Positions 1 through 9,348 are shown, counted from the first letter of the stretch. The stretch: 64,000 nucleotides of DNA from Neoalteromonas facilis (GCF_002807665.1 NZ_PEAY01000001.1:310001-374000), one strand, 5' to 3'. Numbers and translations are program-made. The notes: generated by a model not told the origin, from the sequence alone.

Positions 1-913
1 TGGTGCTGAAGCGCAAAGAGTTCAACGTGATGACGAAGAAGTACGCGTAATGGTGAGATACCCTAAAGAAGAGCGTACGTCAGTTGGTCACCTTGAAAGT
101 ATGCGGGTCCGCACGCCAATGGGAGAAGAAGTGCCATTCAAACAAGTCGCTGACATTGAGCTCGGTCAGGGGTTTGATTCTATCATTCGTGTGGACGGTT
201 TTCGCTCTGTAACCGTAAGCGCTAAGGTTGATAAAGCGATTCTTGAGCCAGGTGAAGTGGTCAATGAAGTCACCAGTAACGTTATTCCTGACCTATTGCA
301 ACGCTACCCGCATGTAGACTTTAAGTTACAAGGGAATTCACGTGAACAGCAAGAAGCAACGTTTTCATTGTTGAAAGGTATGCTATTTGCGATGTTCGCA
401 ATATATGCATTGCTGGCTATTCCGTTACGCAGCTATTCACAACCCCTTATCATCATGTCGGTTATACCGTTTGGCATCGTGGGCGCTATTGTCGGTCACC
501 TACTGCTGGGGCAGGCGGTAAGCGTGTTATCAATATGCGGGATCATTGCGTTATCTGGTGTTGTAGTAAACGACAGTTTGATCATGGTTGATTTTGTTAA
601 TAGAGCACGTAAAGAAGGACACTCTCTAATAAATGCTGCGATTGAAGCTGGTACACAGCGCTTTAGGGCGATTATTTTGACGTCATTAACGACATTCATG
701 GGCTTACTGCCAATAATTTTTGAGCGTAGTTTACAAGCGCAAGTGGTGATCCCAATGGCTATCTCGTTAGCGTTTGGAATTTTGTTTGCAACGGTGATCA
801 CGCTTTTGTTGGTGCCGGCTCTGTATATCATTCTTGATGATCTCAAAAAGGTTTTAAAACGGAAAAAACCGCTACCGGAGTCTGAAGACAATAATGTGGC
901 GATTGCAAAATAA
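1..913 (+). CDS. RND family efflux transporter permease, C-terminal part (5' truncated)
   Basis: Open from the window edge (first full codon at base 2) to a TAA at 911-913, so the first ATG at position 50 is internal and the start lies outside. About 303 residues are visible. They cover the last periplasmic segment followed by the C-terminal bundle of transmembrane helices, including the membrane segment with GIIALSGVVVNDSLIMVDF that is typical of HAE1/AcrB-like permeases, and a short charged tail. Family role: proton-driven export of drugs or other amphiphiles through a tripartite inner membrane-periplasm-outer membrane pump. The adaptor and outer-membrane partners would be upstream, outside the window. 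The substrate cannot be judged. A strong terminator follows directly. Confidence 0.9.
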   Translation, partial: GAEAQRVQRDDEEVRVMVRYPKEERTSVGHLESMRVRTPMGEEVPFKQVADIELGQGFDSIIRVDGFRSVTVSAKVDKAILEPGEVVNEVTSNVIPDLLQRYPHVDFKLQGNSREQQEATFSLLKGMLFAMFAIYALLAIPLRSYSQPLIIMSVIPFGIVGAIVGHLLLGQAVSVLSICGIIALSGVVVNDSLIMVDFVNRARKEGHSLINAAIEAGTQRFRAIILTSLTTFMGLLPIIFERSLQAQVVIPMAISLAFGILFATVITLLLVPALYIILDDLKKVLKRKKPLPESEDNNVAIAK

Positions 914-933
914 GTAGTCGTGTCGTTACGCAT

Positions 934-963
934 AAAAAAAGCCGCGAATATCGCGGCTTTTTT
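934..963. terminator. Bidirectional intrinsic terminator between RND pump and TonB receptor
   Basis: A seven-base GC-rich stem (GCCGCGA at 941-947 and TCGCGGC at 951-957) with a three-base loop is flanked by an A-run before and a T-run after. It therefore reads as a rho-independent terminator on both strands for the two convergent genes. Confidence 0.85.
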
Positions 964-978
964 ATTACTGCAAAGTGT

Positions 979-3282
979 TTAATAGAAGGTGAATTTCGCT
1001 TCTACACCCCACACCCGTGGTTCATTAACGATACCGGTTAGGTTGTTAAAATCGACAGCAGCTTTTACATTATCTTCATCGGTAATGTTGCGACCAAATA
1101 AAGCAACCTGAAACCCTTCGGCATAATTTTCGTATCCGATACGAAGACCGCCTTCAAAGTTATCATCCGTCGTAAACTCAACAGAGTCGTACAAGAATAA
1201 GTTGGTTTCGCCCTGGAAGGCCCAATCAGTAAACACGAATAACTCACCGTCATCGCCAAATGGAATGGCATAACGTGCGGTGAAGTTAAAAATTGTTTCA
1301 GGTGCTTGAGGGAATGGGTTTCCGTCAATAGACGCTCTGAAACCATCTGGACGGGGATCCAAAACTGTACAATTTCCGGTAGCACCGAAGGCTGGGTTTG
1401 CTCCACATGGCAGCACTGTCAGTGAGTCGTCTTGAATTTCAGTATAGTTATAGCTGTAACCTGCTGTAAGCGTTAACTCATCAGTCGCCAACCATTGCGC
1501 GTCTACTTCAAATCCATAACCGACACCATTATCAGCATTGACCAATGACGTGAAGTTATTACCACCGCCGATAGCAGAGAATTGCATATCGTCGATTTCA
1601 TAGTAATAAACGGCTGCATTTAGGCGTAACGAATCGTCTAGTAAATCCGACTTGAAACCACCTTCAATCGAATTAATTGTTTCAGCATCAGCAACACTCG
1701 GCGAGCCTTCAAACGCAACATCACGACCTTGAATCGTTTGTGCTCGGAAACCATTCGCTAAGCGCGCAAATACTGATGTATTGTCAGTCAGTTTATAGTT
1801 CGCGCTAAGCTCGAAACTAACTTGACCGTCATCTACGTCAATTGGATCGTAATCTTGAATTTGTGCATCACCTGTAATCAATGCAAAACCATTTACGTTT
1901 TGATCGCCAACGACTAATGATTTGTCATCACGCGTATAACGCACACCACCGGTAATATTCAGCTTTTCGTTAACCTGATAGGACGTCTGCGCAAAAATAG
2001 CCCATGTCGTGTTTTCATGTGTAACCGTGGTTGCACCAAAATAACCATCGATACTGGTAACGCTAAACGATGAATCGAAGAAAAACGCGCCTGCTTGCCA
2101 ACTTAACGCATCACTAGTATCACTGGCAAAACGGATTTCTTGGGTAAACTGTTCGAGATCTTTAAGATCATCCTGTGTTACTGCATCAAATGCGATGAAG
2201 CCAGGGTAGGTAAGTTCTTCTGTTCCGTCGCCATTAATATCGGCAGGCGCGAATAGGGCAACGCCGCCATCAATGTCACCTAAACTATAACCGTCAGCTG
2301 TTTCCAGTGCAGAAATTGAAGTGATGGTGTAATCACCTGCGTCATATTCTAATTTCAATGACGTGCCAAAGTTACGGTATTCTTGTGGGTTGTTGTCAGT
2401 ACCATCACCCGTTAAGTCACCGTTGTACCAAACGACATCACGGTCATAGTTTTGATTTAGATCGTTAGAGCCTTTGTTGAAAATATTGGCGCGGAAAATT
2501 GATGCAGTGCCTTCTAAATTGCGCCCGTGTACGTTCAATAACGCAGAAAAATCGTCACTTGGTTGATACAGGAGCTGTGCACGCCATGCTTTTTCATCAT
2601 AGCCGCCAAGTGCATCTTTTTGGTTGGTGTACGCATTGTCGATGTAGTCATCACGATCTTGAGACAATATAGAAATACGGCCAGACCAATCATCATTAAT
2701 TGCACCGCCAGCTGCTGCTTCTAGATTGATGGTGCCGTAAGAGCCAAATCCAAACTTGGTATAACCATCAAAATCTTGTGTTGGCTTAACAGTATCAAAT
2801 TTCACAATACCAGCCGTCGTGTTACGTCCGAACAATGTACCTTGTGGACCACGGATCACTTCAACTTGTTGAACATCAAATAAAGGAAAGCTTTTTAATA
2901 CAACATTTTCCATTACCACATCATCCATCACGATGGACACAGGTTGTGATGCTGCCAAATCGAAGTCAGTATTACCTAATCCACGCATGTAGAAACGTGG
3001 CGCTACACGACCATTAGACGATTCAGCGTATAGGCCAGGTACTCGTACAGCCAAAGCTAGAATATCTTCACCACCAGAGAAAAGCGCTTCGAAACGTTCA
3101 CCATTGAGCGTCGCGATAGAAATAGGCACTTCTTGGATCGATTGGGTACGCTTTTGAGCGGTTACCGTAATTTTCTCTAAGATTGCATTTTCTTTTTCTT
3201 CTGCCGTTTGTGCGATAGCCACAGTGCTACCTAATGCGCAACATACGGCAAGCGCAATTGGCGCTTTAGTCATTGTTTTCAT
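979..3282 (-). CDS. TonB-dependent outer-membrane receptor
   Basis: An outer-membrane beta-barrel for energised uptake of an unknown ligand. The ATG at 3282 is chosen because a signal peptide (MKTMTKAPIALAVCCALG, cut near AIAQ) starts there. A longer frame reaches 3333 but would add 17 polar residues in front of the signal. After the signal come a TonB-box-like stretch (EKITVTAQKR), a plug domain with QEVPISIATL and the conserved VEVIRGPQGTLFGRNTTAG segment, and then a long barrel ending in an aromatic residue (KFTFY), the usual last-strand signature. The length of 767 residues is normal. It is the only gene downstream of the AraC-type regulator on the same strand (94 bp gap), so it may share control with the divergent acyl-CoA dehydrogenase operon. 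The VTAQKR/QEVPISI plug type is common in receptors from marine and sphingomonad catabolic clusters; the ligand is unknown. Confidence 0.9.
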   Translation of the reverse strand: MKTMTKAPIALAVCCALGSTVAIAQTAEEKENAILEKITVTAQKRTQSIQEVPISIATLNGERFEALFSGGEDILALAVRVPGLYAESSNGRVAPRFYMRGLGNTDFDLAASQPVSIVMDDVVMENVVLKSFPLFDVQQVEVIRGPQGTLFGRNTTAGIVKFDTVKPTQDFDGYTKFGFGSYGTINLEAAAGGAINDDWSGRISILSQDRDDYIDNAYTNQKDALGGYDEKAWRAQLLYQPSDDFSALLNVHGRNLEGTASIFRANIFNKGSNDLNQNYDRDVVWYNGDLTGDGTDNNPQEYRNFGTSLKLEYDAGDYTITSISALETADGYSLGDIDGGVALFAPADINGDGTEELTYPGFIAFDAVTQDDLKDLEQFTQEIRFASDTSDALSWQAGAFFFDSSFSVTSIDGYFGATTVTHENTTWAIFAQTSYQVNEKLNITGGVRYTRDDKSLVVGDQNVNGFALITGDAQIQDYDPIDVDDGQVSFELSANYKLTDNTSVFARLANGFRAQTIQGRDVAFEGSPSVADAETINSIEGGFKSDLLDDSLRLNAAVYYYEIDDMQFSAIGGGNNFTSLVNADNGVGYGFEVDAQWLATDELTLTAGYSYNYTEIQDDSLTVLPCGANPAFGATGNCTVLDPRPDGFRASIDGNPFPQAPETIFNFTARYAIPFGDDGELFVFTDWAFQGETNLFLYDSVEFTTDDNFEGGLRIGYENYAEGFQVALFGRNITDEDNVKAAVDFNNLTGIVNEPRVWGVEAKFTFY

Positions 3283-3375
3283 TGTGTGTTCACCAAGAAT
3301 GGGAGTTAAATTCGGGTGTGCTTTAGTAAGCATTATTATTTTAGCAGTTATCTAAAATCTTGTTCCAGAATAAAT

Positions 3376-4380
3376 TTATCGTCTAAAGCGTTTTCGGTAA
3401 TAGCCAGGAGAGAAACCGGTAACTCGTTTAAACAAGCGCGTAAAAGAACTGATATCTTCATAGCCAATTTCCTGAACTACACTGGATATGGCCTGATCAG
3501 AATTGATGAGCAACCGTTTGGCTTGTTCAATACGCACATGTTGAAGATATTGCTGTGGGGTTTGCTGGGTTGCAGCTTTGAAACGCCGATTGAGAGTGCG
3601 GCTCGACAGTGAAACCTGTTCAGCCATCTCGTCGATACCAATAGGTTGGAAGAAATGCCTGTCTATCCAATCCTGCAACTTTGATATATCACTGTCGTGG
3701 TGAAATTTTTTACGTCCTAAAGGTGCGTAGGCTGCTTGCTGACCTCTTGCAAACTCTATTACGTGTGCACGCGCGGTATCAGCAGCTACCTTGTGATCGT
3801 AATAACGTTCAATTAATCGCAGAGCGAGGTCATACCATGCCATACCACCACCAGCGCAGAATATTTGATTGTCTTCAGTAATCAATTGGTTGGGCATCAG
3901 GTTTACTTTTGGGAACATAGTGGAAAAGAGTTCAGCGTACCCCCAATGAGTAGTGGCCATTCGTCCCTCAAGTAACCCCGCATTGGCGAGTAAAAATGCG
4001 CCTGTACAGTTGCTCGCAAGGTCACTTCCAGCCCGATAGAGCCTTATTAAATGGGGCAAAATACCGCGCGTTTGTTCTAATACTTGTGGAATATTTCCAC
4101 CAATAGTTGGCACCATCACAATGTCAGCATGTTGTATTTGATCCAGTGATGTATGTGCGATCAACTGATTATTGTTGATACAACGCACTAAACCGCCATC
4201 AAGACTTGCTAATTGCACATTAAATAATTTTTTTATGGGTTGTTGATAGATGCGCTGCCAGGCAACGCCGGATAATGAAAACATGTCAATCGCGCCATTA
4301 ATTGACGATGCGAGTGCTTGGTCGAAGCCAACAATGACAACTTGATAGGGTTTCGCTGCAATCGTTTCTACATGTTCCAT
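3376..4380 (-). CDS. GlxA-family AraC-type transcriptional regulator (DJ-1/PfpI-like sensor plus HTH)
   Basis: Two-domain regulator. The N-terminal 200 or so residues form a class I glutamine amidotransferase-like (DJ-1/PfpI) fold with the nucleophile-elbow-like SNCTGAFLLANAGLLEGR segment. The C-terminal 100 residues are an AraC/XylS double helix-turn-helix (SSRTLNRRFK ... EIGYEDISSFTRLFKRVTGFSP). The start at 4380 (MEHVETIAAK) fits the domain boundary. Longer frames exist, but their ATG at 4401 lies inside an inverted repeat that looks like an operator. No strong ribosome site is seen for any of them. It is divergent from the acyl-CoA dehydrogenase operon and upstream of the TonB receptor, so it most likely controls both. 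The effector is unknown; the amidotransferase-like domain normally acts as a ligand sensor rather than an enzyme. Confidence 0.88.
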   Translation of the reverse strand: MEHVETIAAKPYQVVIVGFDQALASSINGAIDMFSLSGVAWQRIYQQPIKKLFNVQLASLDGGLVRCINNNQLIAHTSLDQIQHADIVMVPTIGGNIPQVLEQTRGILPHLIRLYRAGSDLASNCTGAFLLANAGLLEGRMATTHWGYAELFSTMFPKVNLMPNQLITEDNQIFCAGGGMAWYDLALRLIERYYDHKVAADTARAHVIEFARGQQAAYAPLGRKKFHHDSDISKLQDWIDRHFFQPIGIDEMAEQVSLSSRTLNRRFKAATQQTPQQYLQHVRIEQAKRLLINSDQAISSVVQEIGYEDISSFTRLFKRVTGFSPGYYRKRFRR

Positions 4381-4398
4381 AATAGTGAGTAAGTAGCG

Positions 4399-4419
4399 CA
4401 TATTAACAAGACTAATATG
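4399..4419. promoter_or_regulatory. Operator-like inverted repeat between AraC regulator and catabolic operon
   Basis: Perfect 7-base arms CATATTA (4399-4405) and TAATATG (4413-4419) separated by seven bases lie in the 132-bp divergent intergenic region. The position suits a site for the neighbouring AraC-type regulator, although AraC proteins more often use direct repeats. The assignment is an inference from position and symmetry only. Confidence 0.4.
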
Positions 4420-4512
4420 TGGCAGTATAAACCAAAAATATGTCATTTGAGACAATTAAAACCCTATTCTGTTCGTGCAACACTATGAACAATTCAATAG
4501 CGAGTGAAAGTT

Positions 4513-6321
4513 ATGGCAGAACTATTAGTCCCCCGTCAGGAACTGAATTTTCAGTTGTATGAAAATCTAGACCTTAATCAGTTGTTAACGCAAGCACCAT
4601 TTGCTGATCACGACAAAGGCTCAATAGATGCAATTTTGGATATTGCCGAACAAATTGCAGAAGAGCAGTTTTTACCGCACAACAGCGAAGCCGATAAGAA
4701 CGAACCTAAGTTTGACGGTAATAAAGTGTCAATGATCCCGGAAGTAAAAACCGCGTTTGATACATACCGAGAAGCCGGCTTTATCGCAGGACGATACAGT
4801 TATGATGATGGTGGTATGCAACTGCCTGAAACCGTCATGACCGCATGCGCCAGCTATTTTATGGCGGCGAACCCGTCTTCCACTGGCTATGCATTTTTAA
4901 CTGCTGCCGCTGCGAACGTAATTTGCCATTTCGCCAGTGAGGAACTTAAAGCGCGATTTATGCCGCGCATGTTAACCGGTGAGTTCACGGGTACGATGGC
5001 ATTGACTGAGCCTCATGCTGGCTCATCGCTTGCGGATATTCGCACTACGGCAACACCTGCAGAAGATGGAAGCTATCGTATCAAAGGTAGCAAAATCTAC
5101 ATCAGTGGCGGCGAGCACGAACTCTCTAGCAATATTGTCCATCTTGTTTTAGCTAAAATTCCAGGTGGGCCAGCAGGGGTGAAAGGGATCTCATTGTTTA
5201 TAGTGCCGAAATATAGGTTGGATGAAAATGAGCAAGTCGGTGATCGAAATGATGTCACGCTTGCAGGGTTGATCCACAAAATGGGATACCGCGGTACAAC
5301 TTCAACGGCACTCACATTTGGTGAAAATGGTGATTGCCATGGCTACTTGATCGGAGAGCCCCATCAGGGTTTACGTTATATGTTCATGATGATGAACGAA
5401 GCGCGTATTGGTGTTGGTTTTGGTGCTGCAATGATTGGTTATCGAGGCTATCGTTACTCCCTCGAATACGCCAAAGATCGCGTTCAAGGCCGTAAACCAC
5501 CACTCACAAAGCCTGAAGACCCTGCAGTTAACATTATTGAACACGGTGATGTAAAACGCATGCTATTAGCGCAAAAAGCCTATACCGAAGGCGGAATGGC
5601 GCTGTGTTTTTATGGTTCGTTGCTAGTGGATGGAAAAGCGAGTCTAGCTGATGAAGCCGAAAAACAGGCAACCGCAGAATTGCTTGATCTACTTACGCCT
5701 ATTTGTAAGGCATGGCCATCTGAGTTTGGACCTAAGGCAAATGATTTAGCGATTCAAATTTTAGGTGGTGCCGGTTACACCCGAGAGTATCCAGTAGAAC
5801 AGTGTTGGCGTGACAACCGCTTAAACCCCATCCATGAAGGCACCAACGGCATTCAGGCATTAGATTTGATGACCAGAAAGCTTTGGCAAAATAATCAACT
5901 AGGTTTGAAAACGTTGCAAGGGCGCATTGCCACAGATATGCAATTAGCAACTACGGAGCGAACACAGGCGCTTGTTGCGTTATTGCAGCCATATTTGGCC
6001 CGTTTACCCGCGCTTATTCAACATATTGGCACGACGCTAGCGAGCGATCGTCAAGCACCGTTAATTGCTAATGCACAATGCTTTATGAATATTTTCTCTT
6101 CTGTTGTGATGAGCTGGATGTGGCTGCGCCAGGCCAATACTGCTAGCCAACTGATGACTACCGTTGCTGAAGATAATCAACAACGTAAGGATTACTTAGA
6201 AGGTAAATTACGTGCCGCAGAATATTACTTTCATTGGGAGTTGCCACTCATTGAAAGAGACTTCGGACTATTGTTAAACGTCGACGAAGTTTGTAACGAC
6301 ATGCAAGCCGATTTTTTCTAA
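4513..6321 (+). CDS. Large acyl-CoA dehydrogenase (DmdC-like, about 600 residues)
   Basis: FAD-dependent alpha,beta-dehydrogenation of an acyl-CoA. The start at 4513 (MAELLVPRQ) is preferred over a GTG three codons upstream because GAGTGAAAG lies at the right distance. In order it has an N-terminal helical domain, the FAD/substrate middle domain with TGTMALTEPHAGSSLADIR, a C-terminal helical domain with LGGAGYTREYPVEQ, and the catalytic-base motif IHEGTNGIQ (Glu near residue 442). The roughly 130 residues after that form the extra C-terminal region found in the 600-residue subgroup that includes 3-methylmercaptopropionyl-CoA dehydrogenase (DmdC). The substrate cannot be told from sequence; DmdC-type enzymes and related fatty-acid enzymes share this architecture. 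First gene of an apparent operon with an enone reductase and two SDRs. Confidence 0.9.
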   Translation: MAELLVPRQELNFQLYENLDLNQLLTQAPFADHDKGSIDAILDIAEQIAEEQFLPHNSEADKNEPKFDGNKVSMIPEVKTAFDTYREAGFIAGRYSYDDGGMQLPETVMTACASYFMAANPSSTGYAFLTAAAANVICHFASEELKARFMPRMLTGEFTGTMALTEPHAGSSLADIRTTATPAEDGSYRIKGSKIYISGGEHELSSNIVHLVLAKIPGGPAGVKGISLFIVPKYRLDENEQVGDRNDVTLAGLIHKMGYRGTTSTALTFGENGDCHGYLIGEPHQGLRYMFMMMNEARIGVGFGAAMIGYRGYRYSLEYAKDRVQGRKPPLTKPEDPAVNIIEHGDVKRMLLAQKAYTEGGMALCFYGSLLVDGKASLADEAEKQATAELLDLLTPICKAWPSEFGPKANDLAIQILGGAGYTREYPVEQCWRDNRLNPIHEGTNGIQALDLMTRKLWQNNQLGLKTLQGRIATDMQLATTERTQALVALLQPYLARLPALIQHIGTTLASDRQAPLIANAQCFMNIFSSVVMSWMWLRQANTASQLMTTVAEDNQQRKDYLEGKLRAAEYYFHWELPLIERDFGLLLNVDEVCNDMQADFF

Positions 6322-6351
6322 ACAAAACTTGCAAACAAAAAGGACACCATT

Positions 6352-7359
6352 ATGAAAAATAGACAGTTTTTATTAGCATCTCGCCCAATTGGCGAACCAA
6401 ATGAATCCAATTGGACATTGTCGACTTCTGAAACCCCGGCTTTGGGTGACAATCAAATCTTAGTGCGAATTGATTACATTTCCCTCGATCCGGCTATGCG
6501 TGGTTGGATGAATGATGGAAAGTCATACATTGAACCGGTTCAAATAGGTGCGGTCATGCGCGCAGGCACGGTTGGCGAGGTACTTGAATCCACAGATCCT
6601 AATTTTGCCGCGGGTGATTTTGTATATGGGCATTTTGGTGTCCAAGAGTATGCAGTTGTAGACACAAAAGGTGTCCACAAGGTTGATCCACGCCTAGCAC
6701 CACTAGAGCGTTACTTGGGTGTATTAGGTATGCCCGGTATGACGGCATATTTCGGTATATTAGATACAGGCAATCCACAACCCGGTGAAACCGTGGTTGT
6801 CTCCGGTGCTGCCGGTGCCGTTGGGACTGTTGTTGGTCAAATTGCTAAAATTAAAGGATGCCGTGTTATAGGCATAGCGGGCGGTCAAGATAAATGTGAC
6901 TATCTGATCAATGAACTGGGCTTTGATGGCGCTATTGATTACAAACACGAAGACGTCAAGCAAGGCTTAAAACGCGAATGTCCTAAAGGCGTTGACGTTT
7001 ACTTTGACAATGTCGGCGGTGACATACTGGATGATGTGTTGACCCGGATTAATTTCAAAGCTCGCATTGTTATTTGTGGCGCAATAAGCCAATACAACAA
7101 CACTACGCCAGTTAAAGGGCCCTCAAACTATCTATCGTTACTCGTCAATCGTGCGCGTATGGAAGGTATCGTTGTATTCGATAATGCGAAACACTATGGA
7201 AAAGCAGCGGCAGAAATGGCCGGCTGGATTGCAGAAGGCAAATTGAAAGCGAAAGAGCATGTGGTTGAAGGGTTCGAAAAATTCCCACAAACACTGATGA
7301 TGCTATTTAAAGGCGAAAACTTTGGCAAATTAGTGTTAAAAGTCGACCATAAGGATTAA
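6352..7359 (+). CDS. NADP-dependent zinc-free medium-chain oxidoreductase (CurA/prostaglandin reductase-like)
   Basis: 335 residues of the medium-chain dehydrogenase/reductase superfamily. The N-terminal GroES-like part has the LDPAMRGWMND segment typical of the leukotriene B4 dehydrogenase/CurA (YncB) group. The Rossmann part has the nucleotide-binding VSGAAGAVGTVVGQIAK segment. No zinc-binding cysteine set is seen. Known members use NADPH to reduce the C=C bond of alpha,beta-unsaturated ketones or aldehydes. A clear AAAGGACA ribosome site precedes the ATG, and the gene lies 30 bp after the acyl-CoA dehydrogenase and two bases before the next dehydrogenase, so it is co-transcribed. It probably saturates an enone intermediate of the same pathway. 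Confidence 0.88.
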   Translation: MKNRQFLLASRPIGEPNESNWTLSTSETPALGDNQILVRIDYISLDPAMRGWMNDGKSYIEPVQIGAVMRAGTVGEVLESTDPNFAAGDFVYGHFGVQEYAVVDTKGVHKVDPRLAPLERYLGVLGMPGMTAYFGILDTGNPQPGETVVVSGAAGAVGTVVGQIAKIKGCRVIGIAGGQDKCDYLINELGFDGAIDYKHEDVKQGLKRECPKGVDVYFDNVGGDILDDVLTRINFKARIVICGAISQYNNTTPVKGPSNYLSLLVNRARMEGIVVFDNAKHYGKAAAEMAGWIAEGKLKAKEHVVEGFEKFPQTLMMLFKGENFGKLVLKVDHKD

Positions 7360-7361
7360 CC

Positions 7362-8120
7362 ATGCAGTCATTATCAGGAAAACGTATTGTAGTAACTGGT
7401 GGTGCGTCAGGTATCGGCGAAGGTGCTGCTGCGCTGATGGCGCAACTCGGTGCAACAGTTGTGGTCAGTGATATCAATGTTAAGGACGGCGAGGCGTTAG
7501 TTAAGTCAATCAACGATGCGGGCCATAGTGCATTTTTTCACCAGACCGATGTGTCTGATAGTAAAGCCGTTGCAGAGCTTATTGCATTCAGCGTTGAAAA
7601 GATGGGCGGTATTGATGTCATTCTCAATAACGCTGGGGTTGATCACGATCCCGCGCCGTTTCATGAGGTGCCTCAGTCAGCGTTTGACCGCAACATTGCG
7701 ATTAACCTTGCCGGCGTTTGGCATTGTATGCAGGCCGTTATACCGGTAATGCTAAAACAAGGAAAAGGACACATCATCAATATTGCTTCAGTGGCGGGTT
7801 TGCGCTCTTCACCCATGATTTCAGCTTACAGTGCTGCTAAGCACGGCGTGATGGGGTTAACTAAAGCAGCAGCGGTCGAATACGCGAGAGCGAACATTCG
7901 CTGTAATGCCGTGTGCCCGAGCTTTATTGATACACCAATGGTGCAAAATACATTGAAGAAGGTCGATGAAAGGGCCCAGCGTGCAATTATTGGCGCTAAT
8001 CCAATGAGACGTTTAGGTAAAGTAGAAGAGATTGCAAGCGCGATCGCGTGGCTAGCTACCGATGAATCAAGCTTTATGACAGGGCAAAGTGTCGTGCTTG
8101 ATGGTGGTATGTTGGCGTAA
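7362..8120 (+). CDS. Short-chain dehydrogenase/reductase, probably NAD-dependent
   Basis: Classical SDR of 252 residues. The cofactor motif VTGGASGIGEG is near residue 12. An acidic residue ends beta-2 (VVVSDIN), which favours NAD(H) over NADP(H). The NNAG motif is present, and the catalytic Ser-Tyr-Lys set sits in NIASVAGL and AYSAAKHG. A C-terminal FMTGQSVVLDGGM closes the fold. It starts two bases after the upstream gene with AAGGATT as ribosome site. Role inferred from context: oxidation of a hydroxy intermediate (for example a 3-hydroxyacyl-CoA or a secondary alcohol) in the pathway of this operon. The substrate is unknown. Confidence 0.88.
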   Translation: MQSLSGKRIVVTGGASGIGEGAAALMAQLGATVVVSDINVKDGEALVKSINDAGHSAFFHQTDVSDSKAVAELIAFSVEKMGGIDVILNNAGVDHDPAPFHEVPQSAFDRNIAINLAGVWHCMQAVIPVMLKQGKGHIINIASVAGLRSSPMISAYSAAKHGVMGLTKAAAVEYARANIRCNAVCPSFIDTPMVQNTLKKVDERAQRAIIGANPMRRLGKVEEIASAIAWLATDESSFMTGQSVVLDGGMLA

Positions 8121-8134
8121 ATTATAAAGAGATT

Positions 8135-8902
8135 ATGAATATGCAAAATTTGTTTGATTTAAGTGGGAAAGTCGCGTTAGTGACCGGTGCAAGTCGCGGT
8201 ATTGGTGAGTCTATCGCGCGGTTATTAGCTCAATATGGCGCTCATGTCATTGTATCAAGCCGTAAGTTTGATGATTGCAAAACAGTAGCTGATAGCATTG
8301 TGGCCGATGGTGGCAAAGCAACTGCTTTAGCTTGCCATGTGGGCGAAATGGATCAGATTGAAACCGCATTTAATACGATTAAGCGTGACTTTGGGCGATT
8401 GGATATTCTGGTAAATAACGCAGCGGCTAACCCGTATTTCGGTCATATACTTGATACCGATTTAGGCGCCTACAACAAGACTGTTGATGTTAACATTCGT
8501 GGTTATTTTTTCATGTCTATCGAGGCCGGCAAAATGATGCGCGAGCAGGGCGGTGGTGTGATATTAAACACTGCATCAGTTAACGGTATACGTCCTGGTG
8601 ACATGCAGGGTATTTATTCCATTACAAAAGCTGCTGTGATCAGTATGACAAAATCATTTGCAAAGGAATGTGGTCGCTTTAATATACGCGTGAACGCACT
8701 GTTACCGGGTTTAACCGAAACAAAATTTGCGTCAGCGTTAACCACAAACGATAAAATTTTGAAAACTGCACTAATGCAAATTCCATTGGGCAGAACTGCT
8801 CAACCAGATGAAATGGCGGGGACAGTTTTGTACTTAGTATCTGATGCGTCTAGCTATACCACCGGAGCGACAGTCATTGTTGATGGAGGATTCTTGGCCT
8901 AA
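8135..8902 (+). CDS. Short-chain dehydrogenase/reductase, probably NADP-dependent
   Basis: Second classical SDR, 255 residues, clearly a different paralogue from its neighbour. Cofactor motif [11 protein letters not shown], with beta-2 ending in VSSRK (Ser/Arg instead of Asp), suggests NADP(H). NNAA replaces NNAG. The catalytic YSITK motif lies after NTASVNGI. An in-frame ATG two codons later (MQNLFDL) is an alternative start. The gene is 14 bp downstream of the first SDR and its stop overlaps the next start. Together the two enzymes with opposite cofactor preference could oxidise one intermediate and reduce another; this is inference. Confidence 0.87.
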   Translation: MNMQNLFDLSGKVALVTGASRGIGESIARLLAQYGAHVIVSSRKFDDCKTVADSIVADGGKATALACHVGEMDQIETAFNTIKRDFGRLDILVNNAAANPYFGHILDTDLGAYNKTVDVNIRGYFFMSIEAGKMMREQGGGVILNTASVNGIRPGDMQGIYSITKAAVISMTKSFAKECGRFNIRVNALLPGLTETKFASALTTNDKILKTALMQIPLGRTAQPDEMAGTVLYLVSDASSYTTGATVIVDGGFLA

Positions 8903-9348
8903 TGACCATTTGGGTTGATGCTGATGCCTGTCCCGTCATTGCACGGGACATTTTGTTTAAAGCCAGTCGTAGAACCAAGGTGGCTGTGATTTTGGTCGCC
9001 AATCAGAGTATCAAGACGCCTCCCGATCAACAAATTACAAACGTTGTAGTGGAAAAGGGTTTTGATATTGCTGATGACTATATTGCACAGCATTGTGTTG
9101 CTGGTGATTTAGTTATTACGTCTGATATTCCGTTGGCATCAGAAGTGTTGGGCAAAGGTGCTGATGCGCTCAATCCGCGCGGCGACATGTACGATCGCAG
9201 TAGTATTCGAGCGCAGCTTAACATGCGTGACTTTATGGACACCATGCGAGCAAGTGGAGAACATACTGGCGGGCAAAAGCCCTATGGTCAAAGAGAAAAA
9301 CAAGCATTCGCCAATGCTTTAGATAGGTGGCTCGCCAGAGCCACCTGA
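8902..9348 (+). CDS. yaiI: YaiI/YqxD family protein (DUF188)
   Basis: 148-residue member of the UPF0178 family, recognised by the N-terminal [19 protein letters not shown] segment with its acidic cluster, the central [15 protein letters not shown], and [23 protein letters not shown]. The fold is PIN-like and a nuclease role has been suggested for relatives, but the function is not established. The start codon overlaps the stop of the preceding SDR (TAATG), so translation is probably coupled. That makes it the last gene of the catabolic operon here, although the family is widespread and usually unlinked to lipid catabolism. Confidence 0.88.
   Translation: MTIWVDADACPVIARDILFKASRRTKVAVILVANQSIKTPPDQQITNVVVEKGFDIADDYIAQHCVAGDLVITSDIPLASEVLGKGADALNPRGDMYDRSSIRAQLNMRDFMDTMRASGEHTGGQKPYGQREKQAFANALDRWLARAT

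Noticed and set aside
496-933. 145-codon open frame antisense to the RND permease gene
   Set aside because: The plus strand encodes recognisable RND transmembrane helices there, and the antisense frame runs into the terminator.
3316-3612. 98-codon plus-strand frame opposite the AraC-type gene
   Set aside because: It is antisense to the conserved HTH region of the regulator and has no ribosome site.
9325-9346. Hairpin AGGTGGCT / AGCCACCT at the end of yaiI
   Set aside because: Good stem but no T-run in either direction, so it was not called an intrinsic terminator; it may still slow polymerase between the convergent genes.
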